A stretch of 64,000 bases of DNA from Cytospora piceicola (lineage: Eukaryota > Ascomycota > Sordariomycetes > Diaporthales > Cytosporaceae). This document shows positions 11,411 through 22,835 of the stretch, piece by piece. The notes under the pieces were generated by a model. It saw only the letters and a list, made by a program, of their open reading frames with translations, was not told the DNA's origin and did not search any database. A program made the translations under genes and the position numbers. Each line of letters starts with the position of its first letter. Positions within the stretch are counted from its first letter, which is position 1. The stretch covers positions 124,001 to 188,000 of the forward strand of contig JALQBC010000004.1 of NCBI GenBank assembly GCA_023375675.1, in the 5' to 3' direction.

Positions 11411-11880
11411 ATGGCGTCAGAAGGTCCTACGAACCCAATGACGGAGTCCGGCGTCACGATGCATTCCGACAGCGAGCAGTACTCAGCAGGCGATGATGTC
11501 TCCCCCTCGCCCGAATCCTCAGGCTCTCCCGCTCTCCTCCTTTACCAGCCCCCGACTCTGTTCTCCCTCATACGCGGTGCAGCTATAAACTTGTTCCTGC
11601 CGTTTATCAATGGCATGATGCTGGGCTTTGGAGAACTCTTCGCACACGAGGCAGCGTTCAGGTTAGGCTGGAGTGGCACAAGGGTGAGTTCTAGGGAAAT
11701 CCACCGCGGGTTCTGAAGTCGAGCGAAAGTGTGGGATCAAGGAAAGAGTTGCTGACAATACCCCGAATCTAGGTCTTCCCATCATCGAGGCGTCAACGAC
11801 ACCCCATCGGCCCCGGTATCGAAGTCCGTGACAAACCAAGGGCGCAGCCCACCATCGACGACTTTGCTTGTCTGGAGTGA
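11411..11880 (+). CDS. mim1: Mitochondrial outer-membrane insertase subunit Mim1 (TOM13)
   Basis: Exons 11411-11683 and 11773-11880 (89-bp intron) give 126 residues. It matches the fungal TOM13/Mim1 family, the outer-membrane MIM complex that inserts alpha-helical proteins and helps assemble TOM. The single conserved helix RGAAINLFLPFINGMMLG, followed by GFGELFAHEAAFRLGW, is the family signature. The GxxxG-like glycines needed for Mim1 oligomerisation are present. The N-terminus is Ser/Pro-rich and cytosolic; after the splice the family continues with VFPSSRRQRHP and a short C-terminus. Start chosen as the only ATG giving a normal-length N-domain. Confident. Confidence 0.93.
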
Positions 11881-12969
11881 CTAGAAGATTCCATGAGACG
11901 ATGCAAAGCAAAGTGCTGAGGCAGGTGCGGCACAGAGTCTGCCTCGCATACTGGTGAACGCTCGGCGGAGACGTTGCAAAGAACTGTGAGTAGCGAAACG
12001 CTACCCGAAGGCGAGGTGGGATGAGGGGAGCCTTGGAGCGAAATACACCTCTGAGAGGCTTGGATTCGGTGTACATATGTCTCGAAGTCTAGAGACTGCG
12101 AGGATGCATTTCCGGCCGCCGGGTCACATGGTCCGTAGATGCTCACATATTGAGCAGGCCTGGTCATCTTACATAAAAGCGATTGTTCAACCAAATTTCA
12201 CGAGCTCGAGAAGGGGCTTGTGCCGTCCAGGATGCGTGATGGCAAGGGGGAATCCTCTTGAAAGTGTATACTTCAAAGGAAACAGTGGCGGTACGAAGGT
12301 CTTCCTTGGCACGGAATGAACTACGTATTCCTGGCAAATACTGAATCTTGCGTCGTACGACGCGTTCAGGGAACCATGATTTGTAATGAGGTACGATGAT
12401 GAAATGTGACCGACGGCCTGCTGTTTTAACCCCCACCTGGGCAGCCAGAAGAGACGATAGCACCCCTCGTGATCCGTGTTTCACTATGTGAGGAGATTCC
12501 TTTGCACTGAGTTACAGAGACAGGTGGAATTGGGGGACTCAAAGACAGATCTTGGGTTGGTCTCCGAGCATCTTTCAACTCGCTTACTTCTGGCATAGGA
12601 ATGATTTAGAACTCTCGAAACTTAGAATCCCCAACATCAGGGCAGCGACCGGCTTTAAAAAAAAAATTGAAGCCAAGCATCAAGACATGACAGATATGAT
12701 AATACACAGTATATCCAAGTCTTGGACCCAAAATAACAATTACCAAATACTTTGAACTAAGTTCAAGTCGAAGTCAACAAACGCTGAGTGCTCTATCATA
12801 TGCATGTACTGTGGTAACCGGATGCTTTGTTGCCGGCCGAGAACCATCCCGGCTCCGTGAATTAGCCGGCCGGTCACCACTCAACACCCAAAAACTTTCC
12901 CGCCATCCTCCTCCTCGAGACACCGTGACGTCCTCAGGTAGAGCTTCGACGAAGCTCCCACAGTCAGCC
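11881..12969. other. Intergenic region mim1 to oxa1
   Basis: 1.1 kb with mim1 3' UTR on the left and oxa1 promoter on the right. AT-rich centre near 12650-12760. Short frames only; the minus-strand frame at 11793-12194 overlaps mim1 exon 2 and is a shadow. Confidence 0.6.
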
Positions 12970-14623
12970 ATGCTTCCAAGTAAAGGACTCGCGCGGGTCA
13001 GCCCCGGCCTTGCGTTCCAGAACCAGGTACATCCGCTCGCACATGCGCAATTCTCAGCAATGGCCATACCGCGAAGCTCAGGGAGCTAACTAGGCTTGAT
13101 GCGCAGATCGTCTCCAGAGCTCCTGCTCGATCAGTACCACGACAGGCCAGGCCAGCCGCAGGCACGAGGCAATTCGGAACGGGCCTCAAGCGCAATGGCA
13201 CCCCCTTCCCTCGCACATCGCCAGTTGGCACCCTCTCGGGAGGCAGAATAGGTGCTGCCGGCGTCGTCTCCTCCCAGGCCTTCCTACTCTCCTCGACCCG
13301 ACAGGCACGCTTCGCATCTACGGGAGCTGCACCGACGCCCGCGCCCGCGGCCGCGGCGGCAGCGGCAGCCCCCGCCTCGCCGGAGCCCGTAGCCGCCGCC
13401 GCCACCGAGTTCCCCTCCGACTTCTCCTCCCTCTCCGAGCTCGACGGCGCCTCGCTCCTCAACATCCCTGAGACGATAGGCTACCTGAACGCCCTGGGCC
13501 TCGACTACGGCTGGGGCCCGACCTCCATGTGCCAGTGGGTGGTCGAGCACATGCACGTGTGGGGCGGGCTGCCCTGGTGGGCGTCCATCGTGGGCCTGTC
13601 CCTCGCGACGCGCATCGTCATGGCGAGGCCGGCCCTGGTCGCGCAGCAGGAGGGCGTCAAGATGAACAAGATGCGCGCCGACCCCATGTTCGCCGCGCTC
13701 AACGAGAAGTGGATGACGGCCCTCGCCGTCGCCGGCAGCACGTCCCAGGCCGACATGATGCAGCTGCGCCTGCAGATGAACCTCGTGCGCGAGCGCTACG
13801 GCGTCAAGATGTGGAAGATGTTCCTGCCCATGCTGCAGGCCCCCATCGCCTTCGGCGGCTTCAGGCTGCTCACTGGCATGAACGCGCTGCCCGTGCCGGG
13901 CTTGGACGCGGCCGGTACCCTGTGGTTCACGGACTTGACTATGCCTGACCCTTACATGATACTGCCGTGTGTCAGTACGATAATGATGTTCTTCAGTATC
14001 AAGGTAAATCTTCCATACATCGGCTCGTCCCTCCCATCAGCAAGCGGCTAACCATGGTCATCGCCCGACAGCGCTCGATCCCCTTCATGGCCCCCCAGCA
14101 GGCCAAGATCATGAAGGTCGTCCCATGGGTCCTCGGCCCCATCAGTTTCTTCGTCACCTGGAAGATGGGCGCCGGCGTGCAGCTCTACTTCGCGGCGACG
14201 GCCCTGCTCCAGTACGTCCAGACCACCCTCTGGCACGTCCCCGCGATCCGCCGCGCGTGCGGGCTCCCGCCCCTGGACGAGGTGATGCGGGCGGCCCAGA
14301 ACGCGCCCTCCCCCTTCCCCAGCGGGCCCCGCGCCAGCCCCGCCGTCAGGGCCGGCGCCGCCAGGGCCGGCGCCCAGTACCAGGCGCCCCGCACGGTCAG
14401 CACCACGGCGACCGAGGCCGGGCCGGACTCGGACAACCCCCTCGACGCCATGAAGGACACGTGGGCCAGCTTCAAGGAGAAGATGGAGAAGCGGTCCGCC
14501 AACAAGAACATCAGCAACGAGAGGACCGACGCCGCCAGCTACGAGAAGAGGAGGCTCCGTGAGGAGCACGAGCTGTACCTGAAGAGGAGGGAGGCGGCTG
14601 CCAAGTACAACCCGAAGAAATGA
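12970..14623 (+). CDS. oxa1: Mitochondrial inner-membrane insertase Oxa1
   Basis: Exons 12970-13026, 13107-14003 and 14072-14623 give about 501 residues. Oxa1 (YidC/Oxa1/Alb3 family) inserts mitochondrially encoded and some imported proteins into the inner membrane. The first 130 residues are Arg/Ala/Pro-rich, as expected of a presequence. The conserved core begins with YGWGPTSMCQWVVEHMHVW, then WWASIVGLSLATRIVMARP, an amphipathic loop (MNKMRADPMFAALNEKW), FLPMLQAPIAFGGFRLL and, after the splice, RSIPFMAPQQAK with two more membrane helices. The C-terminus is a basic/charged helix (KEKMEKRSANKN and onward) like the ribosome-binding tail of fungal Oxa1. Exon 1 uses a weaker GTACAT donor; its 57 bp is the least certain part. 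Confidence 0.93.
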
Positions 14624-15523
14624 AATGCCCCTGTTGAGATATTCCCCAGATAAGAGGGGGGGGGGGGCGTTGGTTATATATGGGCCCCTAGTGGAAGGGA
14701 GGGGCTCCTCTGTGCCAAAGTCAATGATGATAAGCACCTTTTTGTTTTTGTTTTTTGAAGAACGATCTCCCATTCCGTCCGTGGGGGAGAGAAACCAAGT
14801 GACAAGCTTCGTGTACATTGGTAGAGTGAAGGGTCTTTTTTGCTGCATTGATGATAGGGTCTGGAAAAGAATAAACGTATGTGTACACTGTATATTAGAC
14901 AGGAAACCCAACACCATGATAGCCACCCGAAACGGGAGAGGTCTACAGACTCCCACACCTTTACTGGATATTTCCGCGTGTGTAAATTTGTCCTGCAACT
15001 GTAGCATCCGCACGAACCAAGGAGAGTTGGGAAACAAAGGTTATTTGCCTACATTTGACTTACTAGAACGACATGATCCTGGAATCACAAGACTTGGGTG
15101 CCATCCCACTATTGTGGAGAGCACTGGGTATATGGGCCCTGGAAGGTAGATAGCGAGTGGTGGTGTGATATGTTTCAGAGCAATTTAAAATTGTGGCATT
15201 CCTTTCCAATCAATCAAATTGATTTATCCATGGCTTATTCGCCCGGATATACGCTTGAACACATGCGCTATGCTTAACGCTTTTACAGAATTACTAGAAC
15301 AAGATTTTTCGTTTCTTTCTTTTTTGCTCGACCGTGATCTTGACAATAGGCGAATCCTTTTCTTTGTTTGCCGTGGTCAGTCCGGCCCCTCTTCTTCGAG
15401 CCTTGCTGCCGCAGGCACAAAGATTACAACTGTCATAGAAGGCCTGTCTGGTATATCAGGGAATTGTGGAGAGGATCAACCCGGCCTGAGGTAGGAGAAC
15501 TGAAAGACAGCATAGGCACACCA
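14624..15523. other. Convergent intergenic region oxa1/urc4
   Basis: 900 bp between convergent stops. A run of 12 G lies about 30 bp after the oxa1 stop (14655-14667), inside the predicted 3' UTR. The long minus-strand frame 14048-15037 is antisense to oxa1 and not supported. No gene seen. Confidence 0.6.
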
Positions 15524-17429
15524 CTAGAATACCGTTCCGTCGCTGTCGATGAGAATCGGCGGCTCCTTAGTGTTCGGCCTGTTGATCTCGGCAATTTCGC
15601 GTCCACCCTGTTCATAAAACGTTAGCATCATTCATTCCTTTGTGTGAGTCCGTCGCCGAGAGATCTTACCTTCCAGCTGCCTGCCTCTAACAATTGAGGC
15701 AAGCTCAGTTCATGTCCAGCAAGCTCATGCTTCAGCGACTGGTTGACATCCGCACACAGACGATCCAGGAGACCAACGGTAACACCTCGCCACTCCACGA
15801 TGACGTCGTCACTAGGCTCGAACATGGGGGCAACCTCGATGCCCTTGTCTCCGGTACGCAGGCAGTAGTCTTTGTAATTCTGGAGTCCCCTCATCATATC
15901 ATCGGGCTTGAGCGTTATGACACCCAGGTCCACGAACAAGCCGCCGTTCCGGTACTCGGGAAGACCAGTTAGAAGCTCCTGGCCGGCGAAGTGGATCTTC
16001 ATCAGCTGTTGCATGGGCTGCATGAGGGAGTAGGTGAGCCACTGCGTCAGCTTATGGAACGGCAGAATGGACTCCCATGCCGCTGCAGGTCCTGAACGTG
16101 TGGATGTATTCGGGAAAGGACTGAAGCTGGGGCCGGTGCCAGTAGGCGATGAAGCAGGTTGCGGCATCGACGAGCACGGCCAGGCATCACCGAGAGAAAT
16201 TCCGTTGATGGCCGTCCTTGATTGCGGCCAAATGGGGGCTAAGCCCGACATGAGGAGGTTCCAGAGTGTCGGGAGGGGAACGATAGGCATCGATGAGGCT
16301 TGTGTCGATGGGTGGGCCAGGAGATAGTCTAAGCCAAGTTAGCACATGAATCTAGTCATGGACCGTATGACCGTTGAAACTCACCAAGCATGTTACCGGG
16401 GCGACCGTCGTGGCCGAAGAACTCCTTATTGGCGTCCAGCGCATCAGCCAGCCTGATCAAGAGCTGCGTTCGGCCCTCCAAGCCAGCCATCTCGTTGCCC
16501 TCTTTTGACTGCAGGCCCTTGGCCATCACTTCGACGGTGAGATTCCGCAGACCCTCTTTGTCGACTTGGTATTTGTTTGCCTTGTCACCGGAGAAAACAC
16601 CCTGCCATACATGTTAGAGGCGCAAGTGAGAAGCATTGTATCGGACGAGTACTCACCGTCTTGAACATCTCCAGACTTGCAACAGCAATGCCCTCTGATC
16701 TCCTGTAAACGCGTCCATTCTCCGTGCTCTTGTAGCTCCACTGTGTGCCCGAACCGGCGTCCAACAACACGCTGACCAGGAACAAGTCGATCAGACGGCG
16801 ACACTTCTCGGTGCTGTCCAAGTTCTCCCATGTTGACAGCAGGTGTGCGATCCGGTCTCGGCCGCCGACACAGAAGTGCTGGTGTCTGCCATGCGCAGGA
16901 ATGGTGTTGAACGGGGCATCGTAATCTCTCTGCGATCCTGTCAGCTACCAGATAACAATCACGTCGACACAACGAAGCGTGTTGTGTCTGGAATGAGACC
17001 CAGCTATGAATGGTGCTCTCTTACCTTGATGATGCTGGCAACGAAGCTCACCACCTCTGGGAACTTCTGCATATCGACATCGAAGTGGTTGAGCTCATCT
17101 TTCAAGGCCTTGGCCGCGATGACCCTGGACCTCTCCCTGACAGACCCCAAACTCTTCAAGTATCCCGCAGGATCCAGGTCTGGGTCCGGAGGCTTGGGGA
17201 GATCGATCTTGGGGATCTGAGGGGAGAAAGGAGTGAGCGGCGTCTGAGGGGCCGAGGTGTGGGTGGTTCCTGCAGAACTTCGATTCATGGCGCGGGAGGT
17301 GAAGGTGCCGGATGGAGACTTGATGCTGGAGCTCCCGGATTCGATGCTGACTTGGGACTGGACGGTGGTGAGGGAAGGTTTGGAAGAGACGCCTTTGGAG
17401 GACTTGTCTTTTCTGGAAAAGAGACCCAT
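15524..17429 (-). CDS. urc4: Urc4/Urg3-like uracil catabolism protein (DUF1688)
   Basis: Five exons (minus) 17429-17025, 16929-16657, 16601-16385, 16328-15670 and 15607-15524 give 545 residues. The body matches DUF1688, which includes Urc4 of the yeast URC uracil-degradation route and Urg3; its biochemical step is not well defined. Landmarks: YLKSLGSVRERSRVI at the domain start, RRLIDLFLVSVLLDAGSGTQW, GRVYRRSEGIAVASLEMF, FHKLTQWLTYSLMQP, LLTGLPEYRNGGLFVDLGV, VEWRGVTVGLLDRL and the hallmark C-terminus PPILIDSDGTVF, restored only by splicing the last small exon. About 75 Ser/Thr/Pro-rich residues precede the domain. No other urc genes lie nearby. Family certain; role in uracil breakdown inferred from family. 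Confidence 0.93.
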
Positions 17430-19048
17430 GGTGGGCAGGTATGTGTGTGTATCTGTGAAGGAATTGCCGGGTTCGCTGCGATACTGGCAGTGCAATGGGC
17501 AATTGGCGATGGGCGGCAACGGGATTGATGGGCAGTAGGATAGTCGATGGGGCAATGCAATGCAATGGCACACAGGATGGGCAAATAGGCGATAGACAGT
17601 CGGCGATGGGCAGTGGATTAACAGCCAGACCGGGGAGATTTCGGAAGGTGGGGCGGCACCACAGCAGGGTGGAAACTCAGGAACTTTGAGAGTGCAGTGT
17701 ATAGTGTGTGCAGCGTGTGTGCCTGGTGTGTGTTATAACAAAGAGGGGTTCGTTTCCAGCGGTTCGTTTCGATGGGAATGGCCGGTGGGTCGCTTGGGAT
17801 TTTTTGGGAGCTGTCTCGACTGCTCAGGCTCCTCTTTTGGCTGCCCAGGGTGGCGCGCGATGCAACCCTACCACGGTGCCTTGTGTAGTGTATATGGGAT
17901 GGACCCGCAGGTACCTGAGTAGTAGACTCGGAACGGGGAGCCGTCAAAATGCGAACTTCAGGGGCAAAGCAAAACTCTTGGGCTGGGAAAGCTTGGAAGG
18001 CTCTAGAGCCTTTTCGGGTGCGTATTTCCGATGGGGTGAAGGATGGCGCTGTTTATGTGCGGTTCGATTTGAGAGCTTGTTGGAGCTTCTCTGGGATGGA
18101 GGGATGTGGGATGTGGTGTGTTTTTGAGGGATGGTTTCGAAGTAAAAGCCAATCTGGGGACCAATCTGCAGGGCCAATTCTTTCGAAGAATCGGCTCCAG
18201 AAGGGTTTTGTGGCGGGCGTCGTAAGGGGGAATTGACTTCGTCTCGTTCTCGTCTTTTCGTCTCGTGTCGTCGTGATCAAGGCTGGTTTGTACTGAAGTA
18301 GGCGAGCAACCTTGCTTGAGAATTTCTTTTCTTCCTTTGTTGTGAGTATGAGCGAGAGTGAGGATGAGGATAAAAGCGAGAGTGAGAGTGAGACAGCGAA
18401 AGTCGTCAAAGGTAGGTTGTATGTATTAGAAACCGGTTGGTAGGTTCGATAGGCTGGTTGGTAGGATAGCCGATGAAGAGGGTTGCCCAGGACCAAGACA
18501 GATAAATGTCTCGAGTTTGTAGCGGTCCGTTACGGGCACAGGAGACACTGGGCAGGATACGTAGATAATATCTATCTACATAAGCATCTACTGCTCTTGT
18601 TGTGTGTCTGCTGCGTCACGAGGAGGAGGAAGGTGTGATTAGCTAGCTGCTTGCCTCAATTGGCCACAGGTAAATAAGCCGACGTCATAAACTGTCGGGT
18701 ACGGTCGTTGCAACAATGTTGCAATGGAAAGGCGAGGAGCGAACGTCTTGAAAATTAATAAAAGAAGAGTGGAGTGTGGGAGGCACGAGTCAACTGGACG
18801 ACTGAACGAACGAACGTACTGTACTATACCAACAACTAAACCACAGGGACCCAAGGGGAAGAAGTAGGGACGAGAACGACCTTTGTGGGAGAGCAGGGCT
18901 AGGCCGGGGGTTTATATCTGGGAGATTGAAACCGGGTGTAGATACAAGAAGTTTGACAACCTATGCAGCCTGACAGGGTGACTTTGGTCAACTGACAGGG
19001 TAGAGTATGTGTTAGGCACTTTCTCCTCTAGCTAACGAAGATGGGTCA
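17430..19048. other. Upstream region of urc4, pyrimidine/purine-skewed, no gene
   Basis: Extended G-rich plus strand (C/T-rich in the direction of urc4). It contains CA/GT-rich tracts around 17530-17620, GAGAGTGAG purine repeats near 18350-18400 and no stable coding frame. Open frames such as 18053-18496 (minus) are simple pyrimidine-rich sequence translated as Ser/Leu. Probably promoter and long 5' leader of urc4. Confidence 0.55.
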
Positions 19049-19080
19049 GAATGGCTGAATGGCTGAATGGCTGAATGGTC
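19049..19080. repeat. Tandem 8-bp repeat (GAATGGCT)x3.75
   Basis: Four consecutive near-exact copies of GAATGGCT, the last ending TC instead of CT. Typical intergenic slippage repeat. Confidence 0.9.
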
Positions 19081-19184
19081 AACGATGAGGGGTCATGGTT
19101 GAGGCCAGTGAGTAAGAAGAGGGTCAGAGTGGAAGAACTGGTCGGTGGTGGTGGGACCTATGGAGTAATGCAATGTGAACATTG

Positions 19185-19208
19185 TCGAATATCGAATATC
19201 GAATATCG
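19185..19208. repeat. Tandem 7-bp repeat (TCGAATA)x3.4
   Basis: Three exact TCGAATA units plus TCG. Intergenic, 100 bp after the GAATGGCT array. Confidence 0.9.
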
Positions 19209-19410
19209 CTTGTTGGTTTCAGTAGCTGCAGGCCTGTGGAGCGCGCGAGTTGGAGCCACTACGAGCCTCCAGGTGACCAGTGCTTTCCTACTCCCTCCTC
19301 CCTCTGGGCGAGTTTGGCGAGCAGGCGAGGCGAAGTCATGATGAGATATGAGCGAGTTCCGCTCAGGCCAGAGGTGGGATGGGGGCCGCGTGATTCCCCT
19401 CGTGTTATGC

Positions 19411-20540
19411 TAGGTACCTACCTAAGCTGGGTGGATTATGCAGTAAGACGGTCCTTGCCGGGTACCTGGTAGTACAGGTAGCCAGGAGTGTCGATAGTTT
19501 CAATCCCAAAAAGGAGAGGTCAAACCAAGACTGCTGTATGTGCTGTATGTAGTCTCTCCAGTTGGATCTACTGATTCACCTACATATAGTTACATTGTGG
19601 CTCTTATATTCCACCTAGGTAACTGCCTGGGGTATATATTGGGAAGTATTAGCCGCGGGATCACACTTTGCATGCTTGCTGAACGGCCCGAAAGATTACC
19701 CAGCTACACTATCACCAACCGCATATGCCTTCCCTGCCCCTGGTTCCGTTCTAGCGGCAACCTACCTACAGTACATGATTCGGTACCTAGGTACATGCCT
19801 AGGTAGGTACTTAGGTATCCAGGCATCTCCCTAGCAATCAATGGATAGTACATATCTACCTAGGTACCTAAGTATCTATCTAGGTACCTACCTAGGTAGA
19901 TAGGCCCCGAGGTCCCGAGGTCTCGTTATCGGACGCCACCATACTGATTTGTGTATGTCGCTGGTATCCGGGCACACATGTTACTACCTAAGTACATAGG
20001 TATATATATACCTAGGTACCTACAGGCAACGGTCCATGTTGCGTACATCTCTATTTGACGTGCGGGATTGAACCCTACACTTCACAGCCTCATTATCAGG
20101 AGACAGACAGAGGAGGAGGAACGAGGAACAGCAGAAGGACCTTACTGCGTCCCGTGCTCTACCTGCATACCACTAAAGTACTGTACCCTTCCTCACCCCC
20201 TGGCCCCCAACCAGGGAGCTGGCAAGGGGATCTCATGCAGGAATATGCAAGGTACCGAGAGGAATCCCTGCACACCGTTGTCTACAGTAAAAGTCCATTG
20301 GTCCACCGGTCCACCGGGGCCTCGGGAAGGGAGGAAATCGACAAAGGGGAAATCATGGTGTACTGATCTACCTTCGCACTGGCGGCTCAGTCTGGCTGGA
20401 CTCCAAGGTTCCAAGGTTGTCATGCAGCTGGGGCTACATAAGTACCGAGCTATGTACAGTAGTATGCATACTACCTACCTAAGGCAGGTAAGCTGGGTAA
20501 ATGGATATCTACCTAGGTATGTTACCTAGGTATGTATGTG
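19411..20540. repeat. Cluster of TACCTAGGTA-type palindromic repeats
   Basis: Many overlapping copies of the self-complementary core CCTAGG flanked by TA/TAC, such as TAGGTACCTA and TACCTAGGTA. They are dense at 19785-19905 and present at 19411-19425, 19612-19622, 19983-20025 and 20475-20535. Copies are separated by unique sequence, with no target-site duplications or coding potential. The same words recur at 20895-20950, 40281-40461, 41926-41950, 53097-53112, 57617-57650 and 58189-58264, always between genes. Confidence 0.85.
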
Positions 20541-22835
20541 GTATAGGCCTTCAGGCGTTGTTACATGACCTGTCCCCAGAATCCTGCAGGAGCACCCACT
20601 TGACCCTCAAGTTGCCCCGATCACACATTGCCTCATCAGCAGAGTAGTAGCCAGAGGGGAGTTCGGTGCAGCTATTAGGCGTGGCTGTTATCAGTAAAAT
20701 AGAGCTCGAGGAATTTATCCAGATTCGAACACTGATATATCCGCGGTACATTTTAAACTTTCGTCCTTTACCGACCGCTCCACTCGTGTTGTCGCTTGAC
20801 CTTTAAAGTTCTGTATCCCAGGAAATGAACCAAATAACACCTGTAGATAGGTACATAGATGATAGGACTGCCATCTTGGTACTAGTGTATCTGAGCACCT
20901 ACCCAGGTACATACCTACCCAGGTACCTACCTAGGTAGATACCTAGATGGGTGTATGTACTGTAGATAGACGATGGCGGTAGGACCCGAATCCCTCGAAT
21001 CCGCCGGCATATCTAGGGACGACTAATATCCGAAGGGCATTCGAACATCAGGTCAGGCTAAGGCGAGGTCACACAACAAACAAAAACTCCAAGTTGTCAT
21101 CGTCACGGACAAAAAGGCAGGATGCAAAAGGAAAGACAGAGTACAACGAACAAATCCTCGGTCATTAACCGCCCCAATCTCCGTCATGTGATTCTCATGA
21201 TCATCCGCAGCCTTTCGGGTGGTGGGGCCGCCTTCATCGTCCCGTATTTCGGCCGGATCGGCTTGAGAAGCTCCTGCAGTTCCCTCGAACCAACAACCAC
21301 AGAAAAGTCGGGACGATTGGCACGCAATTGATCCGGGAGAGCGGACCTTGACAGTTTGGGAGGGATAGAGTCACAGAAAGACGGGGGGGGAGGCATAACG
21401 GGGGGTTGATCTTGACACTGACAGTGACAGCTCTCCACACCGGCGTGGCAGTTGGCCAAACGAGGGTTTTTGGTCCGCGCCACTTGCGGTACAACTGCCG
21501 CTCGAGTCTCCCCGAGGCCTCTGACACTTTGTGCAGGGAAATAATGCCTCCTTTTCGAGATTCTCATGAACTGTGGAGTTGTGTATCTTGTCTATGTACT
21601 GTACTGCATGCAGGGTACACGTCATTCGTTGAAACTATACTTGAGTAGTTACCAGGTTACTGTACCGGATATCGCTAAAATTCGTCACTCGCTCCCTCGA
21701 TTTGCAAACGAGCCGCCAAGACAGTCTGTCCATCACCATGGCTTTCATGTCACCTTTTAGGATTGCCGCCTGTTTCAGTCGAGTCAATAAACCAGGTTAG
21801 ACTCTGCTAATCTTCAAGCTGCATATCGGATGTGCTCCTCGGCCTCCTCGACCACACCTTGCTGCTTGGCTGACCTATCTGCCCCCGCAGCCCTTCCCCC
21901 TTCCTCCCAGGTCTCCGTCTGTCCTTGCCATATCTGGCCCCAAGAACACGAGTGATTTTGTTTCCTTCAAGGCGGGTCCTCTCATGTACGCGTCTCGTTG
22001 CAGGTAGACTCGCGGCGATCGAGTGTGCCACGGGCATTGTCCACACTGTCCACGCCAGCACCGAAGTTGAGAGGACCCCCCAAACCATGTTAGTGGCCAA
22101 CGTTAACGCTTTGACACCCCGGGTCAAACGTGGAGCTCACGCGTCGCAATCCTGGAGACTGCATCATCATCCCAGGGGATGGGTCATCTATGCATCAGAC
22201 GAGCTACTCGGGCCCAGGAAACACGGCCGGGCCCGTCCCGGACTGAAACACACCCTAAGAGACTGCGCGGCTACGCGGGACAGTTACGGGGCTTTATTCT
22301 GTCAAAGCGTTTGTATAGCACTCGTCCGTCTCTGCGGCGAGACGCTCGTGTGCCATCCCAGCAAAAAGTGATACAGCAGCCTGAACAGTAATCCAGCTGT
22401 CACCGGGGATCGATCCCCAGAAATAGGTATCACCCGCCCCCACCCTCCAACACCCCCCCCCCTACCCAAGACGCCGATGCTATGCCAAAGCGCAGGTTTC
22501 CATTCAGCCCGAAACCAACCCAGCGGCCACTCGCCCGCATGATACTCGACAGGCGTTATGGCGCTCGAGGTGTTGGCTCCGCCTCCCCTTCCATCTCCTG
22601 CACTTCCCAGATCCGGCGGCTCTGCGTCTTGTCCTTGTCGCTGCCCCTGGTCCCCGTCTTGGGGGCTCGGCGACCACCTTGCTCGGGCTCACCTCCTCGG
22701 GGACGGCCTGCAGCCACTTGTCCATTCTCATCGGCTGCAAGCTGAGCCACGGCTACTTCCTGCACAAGGCCTCCTCGAGGGCTCTGGTCCGCTGAAAGGC
22801 TGGTTAGTGCCCTGCGCTGCTGTGATATGGTGGTC
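20541..22835. other. Gene-poor region without supportable genes
   Basis: Contains the 20895 repeat cluster, a tRNA-like relic on the minus strand near 20715-20790, and G/C homopolymers at about 21385 and 22451. The minus frame 21184-21567 (127 codons, Pro-rich) has a plausible-looking C-terminal half but no recognisable family, start context or splice partners. I do not call a gene. Confidence 0.5.
20895..20952. repeat. Second TACCTAGGTA repeat cluster
   Basis: About six overlapping CCTAGGTA/CCCAGGTA words in 58 bp (for example AGGTACCTACCTAGGTAGAT). Same family as the 19.4-20.5 kb cluster. Confidence 0.85.

Noticed and set aside
14048..15037. 329-codon minus-strand open frame opposite oxa1
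   Set aside because: Gly/Ala/Arg low-complexity translation antisense to GC-rich oxa1 exon 3; no splice or family support.
18053..18496. 147-codon minus frame rich in Ser/Leu upstream of urc4
   Set aside because: Reflects CT-rich leader/promoter sequence; no start context or family.
20059..20125. Possible minus-strand tRNA around GGGTTCAATCCCGC
   Set aside because: B-box-like palindrome only; no A box or cloverleaf stems upstream.
19411..20540. CRISPR array
   Set aside because: Repeats are short, palindromic and irregularly spaced in a eukaryotic genome; no uniform spacers.
21184..21567. 127-codon minus frame with Pro-rich and RPDFSVVVG-like segment
   Set aside because: Looks partly coding but has no recognisable family, splice extension or neighbours; kept only as a note in the gene-poor region.
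22410..22432. GGGGATCGATCCCC palindrome as a tRNA T-arm
   Set aside because: Perfect palindrome without D arm or anticodon arm on either strand.
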